Below are positions 1 to 7,797 of a DNA stretch of 21,834 nt, in pieces. How positions within the stretch are numbered: the first letter of the stretch is position 1; every line of letters begins with the position of its first letter. The translations under genes and the position numbers were made by a program. The notes below the pieces were generated by a model. The model saw only the letters and a list, made by a program, of their open reading frames with translations. It did no database searches and was not told the DNA's origin. The DNA is taken from NCBI GenBank assembly GCA_947259625.1, contig CAMYMY010000012.1:1-21834 (forward strand). Reading direction: 5' to 3'. Source of the DNA: an uncultured Kiloniellales bacterium (GTDB lineage: Bacteria > Pseudomonadota > Alphaproteobacteria > Kiloniellales > JAKSDN01).

Positions 1-255
1 GCTGAACCGGCCGCGCTCACGGCGCGCCAGGAAAGGCTTTGCGCCGGCTGCCACGAAAAGGCCCTGGGCCCGAGCCCCGCGAGCAGCCACCCGAGCGGCA
101 TCGTCCCGGCGCGCGCCCTGCCCGACGCCTTCCCGCTCGATGCCGAGGGCAGGCTGACCTGCAGCAGTTGCCACGACCTCCACGGCGCCGCCGCATCCCT
201 GCTGCGCGGCGAAGGCGGCATCGACCAGGCCTGCCTGGCCTGCCATCGGCGCTGA
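1..255 (+). CDS. Multihaem c-type cytochrome, C-terminal fragment
   Basis: The frame is open from the left edge and ends in TGA at 253-255, giving the last 84 residues of a protein that begins outside the window. Three haem c attachment motifs are visible: CAGCH (residues 14-18 of the fragment), CSSCH (54-58) and CLACH (78-82). The CSSCH-D-L-H-G stretch followed by a second CxxCH about 20 residues later is the paired-CxxCH style of periplasmic multihaem electron carriers such as octahaem, NrfB-like or decahaem proteins. Each motif would bind one covalent haem after export, with His as proximal ligand. Without the N-terminus neither the total haem number nor the redox partner can be named. No neighbouring gene in the window is obviously connected with it. 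Confidence 0.85.
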   Translation, partial: AEPAALTARQERLCAGCHEKALGPSPASSHPSGIVPARALPDAFPLDAEGRLTCSSCHDLHGAAASLLRGEGGIDQACLACHRR

Positions 256-285
256 ACGGCGGGGGCGAGGCTCGCGAACTCGACC

Positions 286-307
286 CGGCAGGCAGCACGG
301 CCTGCCG
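286..307. terminator. Hairpin between convergent genes, likely bidirectional terminator
   Basis: A perfect 8-bp inverted repeat CGGCAGGC / GCCTGCCG (286-293 and 300-307) with a 6-nt loop lies between the stop of the cytochrome gene at 255 and the stop of the minus-strand gene at 308. There is no clear U-tract on either side, so termination is inferred from position and stem strength. Confidence 0.5.
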
Positions 308-775
308 CTACGTCGATCTCGGTGCCTCCGCAGGGCGAGCCCCCGTGGCGAATGGGGCCTCGGACTCCTCGTCCGGGGGCTCCTTGTCCACGAAGCGTTT
401 CGATGGTCGTCCGGCCCCGGTGGCGAATACGGCCTGGGACTCTTGGTCCAGGGGATCCTTCTCCACGAAGCGTTTCGATCTCCGTGCGGCCTCGGTCGTG
501 CCGAACACAGGGTCGGGATCGTCCACCTTCCAGAACTTGTACACGGCCAGGCAGGCGAGAACGACCGACACAATGATCCTGACAACCCCGATGTTCGGAT
601 ACCAATCGAGATACCGCTCGATCGAGGCATAGGGGTCGCTCACTCCGGTGAACAGCAACATCGCCAGATCGAACTCGAACAGCACGTGAATCTCGTTGCC
701 GCTTTGTACGACCGGCGAAAAAACGACCACCGAGAGAGCTGCCAATAGGCCGTATAAAAGACCCCTTATGAGCAT
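308..775 (-). CDS. Small membrane protein with C-terminal 25-residue tandem repeat
   Basis: I do not recognise a family. The protein is 155 aa from ATG at 775, chosen because GGAGG lies 8 nt upstream; a longer TTG-initiated form from 820 is possible but has no such site. Residues about 3-22 and 64-82 are hydrophobic enough to be membrane helices, with a further hydrophobic patch near 37-45. The C-terminal half is charged and probably soluble. Residues 98-122 and 123-147 are a tandem duplication of one 25-residue unit built around SKRFV-(E/D)-K and ending F-A-T-G-A, encoded by two 75-bp repeats. The gene stands alone, convergent with the cytochrome fragment and divergent from the dehydratase gene. 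The hydrophobic pattern and good ribosome site make it credible as a gene, but no function can be given. Confidence 0.65.
   Translation of the reverse strand: MLIRGLLYGLLAALSVVVFSPVVQSGNEIHVLFEFDLAMLLFTGVSDPYASIERYLDWYPNIGVVRIIVSVVLACLAVYKFWKVDDPDPVFGTTEAARRSKRFVEKDPLDQESQAVFATGAGRPSKRFVDKEPPDEESEAPFATGARPAEAPRST
345..494. repeat. Two tandem 75-bp repeats inside the small membrane-protein gene
   Basis: Units 345-419 and 420-494 abut directly and both start GTGGCGAAT on the plus strand. By eye they differ at about 13 of 75 positions, and the block TCCACGAAGCGTTTCGAT is identical in both. The unit length is a multiple of three, so the duplication stays in frame. Confidence 0.85.
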
Positions 776-1041
776 GCGGCCGCCCTCCACGGAACCTTCG
801 CGCACGGCCGGAAATGTCAATCCAGCCGATAGGGATTACACTACAATTTCCATAACAGATTGTTATCGAACCTGTCTGCGATCGCACTTGGTTTGGCGGC
901 CTGGCTTCTCTTCCTTCCCGGCGCGGCGGCGCCGATGCGTCTTCGGATGCGCTCGTTTGTCCGTCTGCTCCCACAAGCCCGGTGGCGCGAGCCCGCCGGG
1001 GGCCTTAGACTGGCGCGAAACCGACGGGAGGGCCGAGCATC
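776..1041. promoter_or_regulatory. Divergent intergenic region with 15-bp palindrome
   Basis: This gap separates the minus-strand membrane protein from the plus-strand dehydratase and must hold promoters for both. Its centre (about 835-870) is clearly AT-richer than its surroundings. It contains the perfect inverted repeat ATAACA-GAT-TGTTAT at 852-866, a plausible dimeric-regulator operator. No convincing -35/-10 pair could be assigned. The rest of the gap shows no coding signal. Confidence 0.4.
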
Positions 1042-2772
1042 ATGTCCGACGACAAAGCCAAGCGCCGCAGCGCCGAGTGGTTCGGCCGGGCGGACAAGGA
1101 CGGCTTCAACCACAGAAGCTGGATGAGGAACCAGGGCCTGCCGAGCCACCTGTTCGACGGCCGGCCGGTGATCGGCATCTGCAACACCTGGTCGGAGCTG
1201 ACGCCCTGCAACGCCCACTTCCGCACGATCGCCGAGCGGGTCAAGCGCGGGGTCTACGAGATGGGCGGCTTCCCGCTCGAGTTCCCGGTCATGTCGCTCG
1301 GCGAGACGCTGATGCGGCCGACCACCATGATGTTCCGCAACCTGGTCTCCATGGACGTCGAAGAGTCGATCCGCGCCAACCCGATCGACGGCGTCGTGCT
1401 GCTGGTCGGCTGCGACAAGACCACGCCGGCGCTCCTGATGGGCGCGGCCTCCTGCGGCCTGCCGACCCTGGCACTCTCGGGCGGGCCGATGCTGAACGGC
1501 CGCTTCCGCGGCGAGGACATCGGCTCGGGCACCCACGTCTGGAAGTTCGACGCCATGGTCAAGGCCGGCGAGATGACCATGGCCGACTTCATGGAGGCGG
1601 AATCCTGCATGTCGCGCTCGCCCGGCCACTGCATGACCATGGGTACGGCGTCCACCATGGCCTCGATGGTCGAGGCGCTCGGCATGGGCCTGCCGGCCAA
1701 CGCCGCGATCCCGGCCGCCGACTCGCGGCGCAATACGCTGGCGCACTTGGCCGGGCGGCGCATCGTCGAGATGGTCCGCGAGGACCTCACCATCGACAAG
1801 GTGCTCACGAAAAAGGCCTTCGAGAACGCGATCCGCACCAACGGCGCCATCGGCGGCTCGACCAACGCGGTGATCCACCTACTGGCGATCGCCGGACGGC
1901 TCGGCGTCGAGCTCGTGCTGGACGACTGGGACCGGCTCGGCCGCGAGGTGCCCTGCCTGGTCAACCTGATGCCCTCGGGCCGCTACCTGATGGAGGACTT
2001 CTACTACGCGGGCGGCCTGCCCGCGGTGCTGCGCGAGCTGGGCGAGGCCGGGCTGCTGCACAAGGACGCGCTCACCGTCAACGGCGCCGCCATGTGGGAC
2101 AACGTCAAAGACGCGGACTGCTGGAACCGCGAGGTCATCTACCCCTTCGCAAACCCGTTCAAGGACCAGGGTGGCATCGCGGTGCTGCGCGGCAACCTGG
2201 CGCCCGACGGCGCGGTGCTGAAGCCATCGGCGGCGACGCCGGAGCTGATGCGCCACCGCGGCCGCGCCGTCGTGTTCGAGGACATCGACGACTACAAGGC
2301 GCGGGTCGACGACCCGGCGCTCGAGATCGACGAGACCTCGGTCATGGTAATGAAGAACTGCGGACCCAAGGGCTATCCCGGCATGGCCGAGGTCGGCAAC
2401 ATGGCGCTGCCGGCCAAGCTGCTGAAGCGCGGCGTGACCGACGTGGTGCGCATCTCCGACGCGCGCATGAGCGGGACGGCCTACGGCACGGTCGTGCTGC
2501 ATACCGCGCCCGAGGCCGCGGTCGGCGGCCCCTTGGCCCTGGTCCAAAACGGCGACCTGATCGAGTTGGACGTCGAGGCGCGGCGTCTACACCTGGACGT
2601 GAGCGAGGCCGAACTCGCCGCCCGGCGCGAGGCCTGGACGCCGCCCGAGGAGCCGACCGGACGCGGCTGGGCCCGCCTGCACGACCTGCACGTGAACCAG
2701 GCCGACCAAGGTTGCGACCTCGACTTCCTGGTCGGCGCCAGCGGCGCGCCGGTGCCGCGCGAGAGCCACTGA
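1042..2772 (+). CDS. IlvD/Edd-family sugar-acid dehydratase (L-arabonate dehydratase type)
   Basis: This 576-aa protein removes water from an aldonic acid to give a 2-keto-3-deoxy acid, using an iron-sulfur cluster and Mg2+. The length and the N-terminal stretch with AEWFGRADKDGF match the pentonate/hexonate dehydratase branch rather than branched-chain dihydroxyacid dehydratase. Compared with my recollection of Rhizobium L-arabinonate dehydratase, key residues fall at a constant offset of three: cluster cysteines C56 (ELTPCNAHF), C124 (VGCDKTTPA) and C197 (SPGHCMTM), the probably carbamylated metal-ligand lysine K126, and catalytic S477 (ARMSGTA). GGGAGG at 1026-1031 supports the ATG at 1042. 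It is followed by the Liv-type importer and an SDR of the keto-deoxy-sugar-acid type, so it is likely step one of a non-phosphorylative pathway. The exact substrate (arabonate, fuconate, rhamnonate, xylonate or galactonate) cannot be read from sequence. Confidence 0.9.
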   Translation: MSDDKAKRRSAEWFGRADKDGFNHRSWMRNQGLPSHLFDGRPVIGICNTWSELTPCNAHFRTIAERVKRGVYEMGGFPLEFPVMSLGETLMRPTTMMFRNLVSMDVEESIRANPIDGVVLLVGCDKTTPALLMGAASCGLPTLALSGGPMLNGRFRGEDIGSGTHVWKFDAMVKAGEMTMADFMEAESCMSRSPGHCMTMGTASTMASMVEALGMGLPANAAIPAADSRRNTLAHLAGRRIVEMVREDLTIDKVLTKKAFENAIRTNGAIGGSTNAVIHLLAIAGRLGVELVLDDWDRLGREVPCLVNLMPSGRYLMEDFYYAGGLPAVLRELGEAGLLHKDALTVNGAAMWDNVKDADCWNREVIYPFANPFKDQGGIAVLRGNLAPDGAVLKPSAATPELMRHRGRAVVFEDIDDYKARVDDPALEIDETSVMVMKNCGPKGYPGMAEVGNMALPAKLLKRGVTDVVRISDARMSGTAYGTVVLHTAPEAAVGGPLALVQNGDLIELDVEARRLHLDVSEAELAARREAWTPPEEPTGRGWARLHDLHVNQADQGCDLDFLVGASGAPVPRESH

Positions 2773-2926
2773 CCGGGGCGCAAGCGCGGCTTGGCCGCTT
2801 GTAAAGCGCACCAGGGCCGCATAGCATTTAAATCAAAGAAAGGCATCGCCGTAAAATTCCTATCGGCCGGCGAATCCAAAGCAGGTCTTTTAGCAGAAAC
2901 GCATTAGTCAATCAGGGAGGGATGAC
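2773..2926 (+). promoter_or_regulatory. Intergenic leader of the Liv-type transporter operon
   Basis: This 154-bp gap contains an AT-rich patch (2821-2860, including ATTTAAAT) and a strong Shine-Dalgarno AGGGAGGG just before the ATG at 2927. A modest 6-bp inverted repeat TCGCCG/CGGCGA (2846-2851, 2868-2873) is present. It probably holds a promoter for the transporter genes, but no clear -35/-10 pair was found. Confidence 0.35.
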
Positions 2927-4096
2927 ATGACAACAACTCGTAAAGCACAGCTCGTCGTTTTCGCGGCGGCGCTCACGCTCGGGCTGGCCTCGGCCATGGC
3001 GGAGGCCAAGGAGAAGGTCAAGGTCGGCTTCATCGGCCCGCTGTCCGGAGGCACCTCGTCCAACGGCCTGGGCGGGCGCAACTCCGCCGACCTGGCGGTC
3101 ACGCTGCGCAACGCCGATCCGAACGCCAAGTACGAATACGAGCTCATGGTCCTCGACGACGAGTGCAAGCCCGACAAGGGGGTCCAGGCCGCAACCAAGA
3201 TGGCCGCGGACAAGGACGTCGTCGCCGCCGCCACCCACTACTGCTCGGCGGTCGCGATCGCCACGGTGGACGTCTACAACCGCTTCGGCCTGCCGGTCGT
3301 GGTCTGGGGCGCGGTGCTGCCGGACATCACCTACGGCAACGACTACAAGGAGGTGCACCGGGTCAACGGCACGATGATCAACCAGAACGAGACCGCGGCC
3401 AAGTTTATGACCGGCCTCGGCTATAAGACCTGGGCGGTCATCCACGACACCACGGACTACGGCAAGGGCCACAACAAGTACTTCAGCCAGTTCGTGACCG
3501 AAAACGGCGGCAAGATCCTCGGCACATTCGGCGTCACCGCCGACCAGCAGGACTTCACCGCCGAGCTCACCAAGATCAAGTCGCTCAAGCCCGAAGTGAT
3601 CTATTTCGGCGGCCTGACGCCGATCGGCGTGCGCGTCCGCGCCCAGATGGAGAAGCTGGGCCTCGACGCGCAGTTCGAGGGCACCTCCGGCATCGTCTCC
3701 GACACCTTCATCGAGGGTGCGGCCGGCTTGGCCGAAGGCGTCGTCGCGTTCCGCGAGGGCGCGCCGACCGAGAAGCTGCCCGGCGGCAAGTACTTCACCG
3801 AGCAATACAGCAAGAAAGGCTATGCCGAGCCGGCGGAAGCCTATGGTGCCTTCGCCTTCGCGGCGATGAACCTGATCCTCGACACCATCGAGGCGCAGGG
3901 CCCGAACCGCAAGAAGGTGCGCGCTGCCCTCAACGGCGTGCAGGGGCACGATTCGATCGTCGGCGAGATCAGCTTCGACGACCACGGCCAGAACACCGTC
4001 GCCCTGATCACCAAGTACGTGATCCAGGACGGCAAGTGGACGCTGTGGGAGGACAGCGAATACGCCTCCGGCATGCGCAAGCTGAAGGGCCAGTAG
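2927..4096 (+). CDS. Branched-chain-amino-acid-type ABC transporter substrate-binding protein
   Basis: This 389-aa periplasmic binding protein belongs to the Peripla_BP_6/LivJ-LivK type. Residues 1-25 are a Sec signal peptide with a hydrophobic core and a likely cleavage after A-M-A at 25. The mature part starts with the family hallmark KVGFIGPLSG. C80 and C106 have the spacing of the conserved LivJ/LivK disulfide. AGGGAGGG before the ATG decides the start. It is followed, after a strong hairpin, by two permease and two ATPase genes, making a complete HAAT importer. The family also carries aromatic compounds, urea, amides and other carboxylates. Flanking sugar-acid genes make a sugar acid or its derivative a reasonable ligand, but that is inference. 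Confidence 0.93.
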   Translation: MTTTRKAQLVVFAAALTLGLASAMAEAKEKVKVGFIGPLSGGTSSNGLGGRNSADLAVTLRNADPNAKYEYELMVLDDECKPDKGVQAATKMAADKDVVAAATHYCSAVAIATVDVYNRFGLPVVVWGAVLPDITYGNDYKEVHRVNGTMINQNETAAKFMTGLGYKTWAVIHDTTDYGKGHNKYFSQFVTENGGKILGTFGVTADQQDFTAELTKIKSLKPEVIYFGGLTPIGVRVRAQMEKLGLDAQFEGTSGIVSDTFIEGAAGLAEGVVAFREGAPTEKLPGGKYFTEQYSKKGYAEPAEAYGAFAFAAMNLILDTIEAQGPNRKKVRAALNGVQGHDSIVGEISFDDHGQNTVALITKYVIQDGKWTLWEDSEYASGMRKLKGQ

Positions 4097-4115
4097 ACCT
4101 CGCGACGACGGGACC

Positions 4116-4141
4116 GGTGGCCGGGCGAAAGCCCGGCCGCC
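4116..4141 (+). promoter_or_regulatory. GNRA-loop hairpin between binding-protein and permease genes
   Basis: GGTGGCCGGGC, GAAA, GCCCGGCCGCC form an 11-bp stem (one G-U pair) closed by a GAAA tetraloop, 20 nt after the binding-protein stop. There is no U-tract, so it is more likely an mRNA 3'-end stabiliser or attenuator than a full terminator. It would favour high levels of binding-protein message over permease message. Confidence 0.7.
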
Positions 4142-4186
4142 TGCCCACCCCATCCCCACTCAAGGCCATAACACCAAGGCTCTCCA

Positions 4187-5107
4187 ATGGATCTCGGTCT
4201 GTTCAGCCAGTACGTCATGAACGGCCTGATGCTGGGTATGATGTATGCGTTGGTCGCCGTGGGCTTTACCCTGTTCTTCGGCGTGCTGGACGTGATCAAC
4301 TTCTCGCACGGCGACGTGCTCATGGTCGGCAGCTTCACCGGCCTTGCCACCTATCTGGGCCTGGACGCGCTCGGCGTCGTCTGGCCGGCTTTCCAGGTGA
4401 CCGCCGTGCTGGCCGCGGCAACGCTGGCGATGGCCCTGCTGGGCGCGGTGATCGCGCGCTACCTGGTCCTGCCGCTCAAGTCCGCACCGGCGCTCAACAC
4501 GCTGCTCATCACGCTCATGCTCGGCACGGTGCTGCGCGAAGGCATCCGCATGTTCTATCCGGAAGGCGCCAACCCCAAGCCCTTCCCCGCCCTCTTGCCG
4601 ACCGACGCCTATCCGCTGGGCAACTTCAATTTGCGGATCGATAACCTGCTCATGCTCTCGGCCGGCTTGGTCGTCATCGTCGGCGTTCATCTGCTGATCA
4701 ACCGGACCAAGCTCGGGCTCGCGATCCGGGCCGTCGCCCAGGACGAGGAAACCGCCAAGACCATGGGCATCAACTTCAACCTCGTCGTTCTGGTCACCTT
4801 CGCGATCGGCTCCGCGCTCGCCGCCTTCGCCGGCATCATGAACGGGCTCTATTACAACGAGACCAATTTCGGCATCGGCCTGCTGCTCGGCGTGATCGGA
4901 TTCAGCTCGGCGATCATCGGCGGCCTCGGCAATATCTACGGCGCGATCATCGGCGGCTTCCTCTTCGCCGCGCTGCAGACCGTCGGCGCGGTCGCCCTGC
5001 CCTTCGCCAGTGCCTACAAGGACGTCTTCGCCTTCGGCGTGGTCATCCTGATCATGGCCTGGCGGCCGACCGGCCTGATCAGCGAGAAAGTCAGCGAGCG
5101 GGTCTAG
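4187..5107 (+). CDS. livH: Branched-chain-amino-acid-type ABC transporter permease, LivH-like
   Basis: This 306-aa integral membrane protein is close to the usual LivH length (about 300). It opens with the family signature LGMMYALVAVGFTLFFGVLDVINFSHGD, read here at residues about 15-42, and contains G-L-A-I-R-A-V-A-Q-D (about 178-187), the cytoplasmic coupling region that meets the ATPase. The final third is glycine-rich (FSSAIIGGLGNIYGAIIGG) as in LivH. It forms the channel with the next gene. The ATG at 4187 has only a weak purine patch (AAGG) upstream, so expression may depend on translation from upstream message. It ends three bases before the next start, indicating translational coupling. 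Confidence 0.93.
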   Translation: MDLGLFSQYVMNGLMLGMMYALVAVGFTLFFGVLDVINFSHGDVLMVGSFTGLATYLGLDALGVVWPAFQVTAVLAAATLAMALLGAVIARYLVLPLKSAPALNTLLITLMLGTVLREGIRMFYPEGANPKPFPALLPTDAYPLGNFNLRIDNLLMLSAGLVVIVGVHLLINRTKLGLAIRAVAQDEETAKTMGINFNLVVLVTFAIGSALAAFAGIMNGLYYNETNFGIGLLLGVIGFSSAIIGGLGNIYGAIIGGFLFAALQTVGAVALPFASAYKDVFAFGVVILIMAWRPTGLISEKVSERV

Positions 5108-5110
5108 GCG

Positions 5111-6277
5111 ATGAACCGGGGAAACGCGTCGCTCGCCAACCTGCTGCCCGGTGCGCTGGGCATCGCAGCCGCCACGGCGTTCCTGATCCTGTTCCTGAGC
5201 GTGGAATCCCAAGCCGGTATCGCGGCCCTGCTCCTGGGCGGCGCGGCCGTCGTAGTCGCCACGGCCAGGTTCGGCGGCATCGCACGGATGCGGCGAAGCT
5301 TCGCCGGCGATGAAGGCGCGATGAACCTCGTGGTCGTCGCGGCGGCCCTGGTGCTGACCGGCTTTTTCTACGAAGACCACTTCACCCTGCTGCTCGTGGC
5401 GACCGTTATGATCTACATGGTCGCCGCCCTCGGCCTGACCGTGCAGTTCGGCTATGCCGGCGTGCTCAACTTCGCCGGCGCCGCGTTCTTCGGCATCGGC
5501 TGCTACACCGCCGCCGTGCTGACCAAGAACACCGCCCTGCCCCATGTGCTGGTGCTGCTGGCCGGCGGCGTCATGGCGGCCCTGATCGGCACGCTCCTGC
5601 TCCTGCCGGTGCTGCGCACGCGCGGCCACTACTCGGCCGTCGTGACCATCGCCTTCACCCTGCTGTTCAAGACCTTTCTCGAGGTCAACGACACCCTCGG
5701 CGGCCCCCAGGGGCTCAGGGTCGACGGCATGAACCTCTTCGGCTGGCGCTTCAACGACAACATCGAGATCGGCGAGACACTCGAGATATCGTTCTTCGCG
5801 AACTATGTCATCGGCAGTCTGATCCTGCTGGCCATCGCCTTCGCCTTCGTGCGCCGCCTGGAACGCTCCTGGACCGGCCTCAACCTGGACGCCGTGCGCC
5901 TGGACGAAACCGCCGCGGCCTGCTTCGGCTACAACATCTCCCGCTGGAAGATCACGGCCTTTACCATCGGCAACTTCCTGGCCGGACTGGCCGGTGCCAT
6001 CTACGCCATGATGCTCGGCTTCATCGCGCCGACCAACTTCACCTTCGGCGATTCGCTCATCCTGGTGTCCATCGTACTGCTCGGCGGGATCGGCAACCCC
6101 TGGGGTATCGCGGTGGCCACGACCATCGTCATCGTCCTGCCCGAGAAGCTGCAGATCATTCAGGAATACCGCTTCCTGCTCTACGCCTCGATGGTCATCC
6201 TGATCCTGCTGTTCCGGCCGCTCGGCCTGCTGCCGCGGCCGCTCAGGTCCTACGTCCCCGGGTGGCAGCCGAAATGA
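5111..6277 (+). CDS. livM: Branched-chain-amino-acid-type ABC transporter permease, LivM-like
   Basis: This 388-aa polytopic membrane protein is the second permease of the importer. The LivM hallmark ALGLTVQFGYAGVLNFAGAAFFGIGCYTAA sits near residues 109-138, preceded by extra N-terminal hydrophobic segments typical of longer LivM proteins. The coupling region reads G-L-N-L-D-A-V-R-L-D-E-T-A-A (about 256-269), and the C-terminal half holds LGGIGNPWG. It starts 3 nt after the LivH stop, and its own stop overlaps the next start as ATGA, so the genes are one transcriptional and translational unit. The proposed role is import of the ligand caught by the binding protein at 2927. Confidence 0.92.
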   Translation: MNRGNASLANLLPGALGIAAATAFLILFLSVESQAGIAALLLGGAAVVVATARFGGIARMRRSFAGDEGAMNLVVVAAALVLTGFFYEDHFTLLLVATVMIYMVAALGLTVQFGYAGVLNFAGAAFFGIGCYTAAVLTKNTALPHVLVLLAGGVMAALIGTLLLLPVLRTRGHYSAVVTIAFTLLFKTFLEVNDTLGGPQGLRVDGMNLFGWRFNDNIEIGETLEISFFANYVIGSLILLAIAFAFVRRLERSWTGLNLDAVRLDETAAACFGYNISRWKITAFTIGNFLAGLAGAIYAMMLGFIAPTNFTFGDSLILVSIVLLGGIGNPWGIAVATTIVIVLPEKLQIIQEYRFLLYASMVILILLFRPLGLLPRPLRSYVPGWQPK

Positions 6278-7059
6278 GCGGGACCGCCCAGGACCTCTTG
6301 GCAGCCCGGAGCCTCACCAAGCGTTTCGGTGGGCTGGTCGCCCTGGAGGGCCTCGACCTCGAGGCCCGGCGCAACGAGGTGCTGGGTCTGATCGGGCCCA
6401 ACGGCTCGGGCAAGACCACGTTCTTCAACGTCGTGACCGGCATCTACGCCGCGGACGGGGGCGAGGTGACCTTCGGCCGCGACACGATCACCAACCTCTC
6501 GGCGCAGGCCGTCTACCACGCCGGGATCGCCCGCACCTTTCAGCGCTCGCGCCTCATGCTCGAGCTGTCGATCTTCGACAACATCATGGTGGGAAACCAC
6601 AGGCGGCTGAACCAGGGCCTGTGGTTCAACCTGGCGCGGCGCGGTGCCTTCCGCCAGGAGTTCGAGGACAGCTTCGAGCAGGCGCGCAAACTGGTGAAGG
6701 TCTTCGATCCGCCGCTCGCCGACCGCATGTTCGAGCCGATCGGCGGATTTCCGATGATCGACCGGCGGCGCATCGAGATCTGCCGTGCCCTGATCAGCCA
6801 CCCCCAGCTGCTGCTGCTGGACGAGCCCTCCGCCGGTATGACCCACGAGGAGACGACCCAGCTGATGGACGACATCCTCGAAGTGCGGAACACCTTCGAG
6901 GATTTGACGATCATCATCATCGAGCATGAAATGGGCGTGATCGAGCGCATCACGAACCGCTGCGTGGTGCTCAACTTCGGCCGCAAGATCTGCGAGGGGA
7001 CCTACCAGGAGGTGGCCGCGGATCCGCTCGTGCAGGAGGCCTACCTGGGGATCGAATGA
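6274..7059 (+). CDS. livG: ABC transporter ATP-binding protein, LivG-like, with atypical signature motif
   Basis: This 261-aa ATPase subunit is read from the ATG at 6274, which overlaps the LivM stop as ATGA; an in-frame GTG at 6262 is possible. Walker A GPNGSGKTT is at 41-49, the Q-loop at ARTFQ (86-90), Walker B LLLLDEP at 179-185, and the switch His in IIEHEMG at 218. The ABC signature, normally LSGGQ or L-x-Y-G-Q-Q-R-R in LivG, reads FPMIDRRR (159-166): the conserved Gly and Gln are replaced by Ile and Asp. The partner ATPase has a normal MSGGEQ. If the pair forms a heterodimer, one nucleotide site would be completed by a degenerate signature, as in asymmetric ABC systems. The bases there are unambiguous and in frame. 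Confidence 0.9.
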   Translation: MSGTAQDLLAARSLTKRFGGLVALEGLDLEARRNEVLGLIGPNGSGKTTFFNVVTGIYAADGGEVTFGRDTITNLSAQAVYHAGIARTFQRSRLMLELSIFDNIMVGNHRRLNQGLWFNLARRGAFRQEFEDSFEQARKLVKVFDPPLADRMFEPIGGFPMIDRRRIEICRALISHPQLLLLDEPSAGMTHEETTQLMDDILEVRNTFEDLTIIIIEHEMGVIERITNRCVVLNFGRKICEGTYQEVAADPLVQEAYLGIE

Positions 7060-7778
7060 GCGCCGAGATCGAAAACGGGCTGGTCGTCGAGAAGGTCCAT
7101 ACCGCCTACGACAAGGCGGACGTCCTGGAGGACGTGTCCCTGACGGCGCAGTCGGGCAAGATCACTTGCCTCCTGGGCTCGAACGGCTCCGGCAAGACGA
7201 CGCTGATCCGCTCGATCCTCGGGCTGACCCCGCCCAACAGCGGCCGCATCGTCTTCGACGGAACCGAGCTCACCGGCCTGCCTTCGCACAGGATCATCGC
7301 CACGGGAATCGCCTGCATTCCGGAGGGCCGCAAGGTCTTTCCCAGGCTGACCGTGGAAGAGAACCTGCGGCTCGGCGCTTACCAGGAGAAGTCCCCGAAG
7401 GTGCTCGCAGACCGGCTGGAGCAGGCCTATCACACCTTCCCGCAGCTTCGCGAAAGGCGCGCCCAGCTGGCCGGCACCATGTCGGGCGGCGAGCAGGCGA
7501 TGGTCTCGATCGGCCGGGGCCTTATGCGCGCGCCCAGGCTGCTGCTGATCGACGAGCCCTCGCTCGGCCTGTCGCCGATCCTGGTAAAGCAGAACTTCGA
7601 CATCATCCGGCGGATCAACGAGCAGAACATCACTGTTTTCCTGGTCGAGCAAAATGTCCACCAGACCCTGGAAATCGCGCACCACGGCTATGTCCTCTCC
7701 AAGGGCCGGATCGTCGCCGCGGGGACGCCGGAAGAGCTCGGCCGGGACCGGGAAGTCCACCGGGCCTATTTCGGATAG
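7056..7778 (+). CDS. livF: ABC transporter ATP-binding protein, LivF-like
   Basis: This 240-aa second ATPase of the importer has a start ATG that overlaps the preceding stop (ATGA). Walker A GSNGSGKTT is at 41-49. The LivF-type segment IACIPEGRKVFPRLTVEENL is at about 85-104, the signature MSGGEQ at 142-147, Walker B LLLIDEP at 162-168, and the switch His lies in FLVEQNVHQ near residue 196. Length and motif order are those of LivF. All residues needed for ATP hydrolysis appear intact, in contrast to the neighbouring LivG-like subunit. It ends 19 bp before the SDR gene, so that gene is probably in the same transcript. Confidence 0.93.
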   Translation: MSAEIENGLVVEKVHTAYDKADVLEDVSLTAQSGKITCLLGSNGSGKTTLIRSILGLTPPNSGRIVFDGTELTGLPSHRIIATGIACIPEGRKVFPRLTVEENLRLGAYQEKSPKVLADRLEQAYHTFPQLRERRAQLAGTMSGGEQAMVSIGRGLMRAPRLLLIDEPSLGLSPILVKQNFDIIRRINEQNITVFLVEQNVHQTLEIAHHGYVLSKGRIVAAGTPEELGRDREVHRAYFG

Positions 7779-7797
7779 CAGGAGAAGGACAGGGAAC

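Noticed and set aside
2782..2800. AAGCG...CGCTT hairpin after the dehydratase as terminator
   Set aside because: The stem is only 5 bp with an inner mismatch and no U-tract.
696..2804. A 702-codon plus-strand open frame
   Set aside because: It is a shifted frame over the dehydratase gene; its Arg/Gly/Pro-rich translation is typical of a shadow in GC-rich DNA, whereas the 1042 frame shows all family motifs.
4160..5629. A 489-codon minus-strand open frame opposite the permeases
   Set aside because: Its composition (Gln, His, Asp, Glu rich) mirrors the antisense of hydrophobic codons; the plus-strand permeases are unambiguous.
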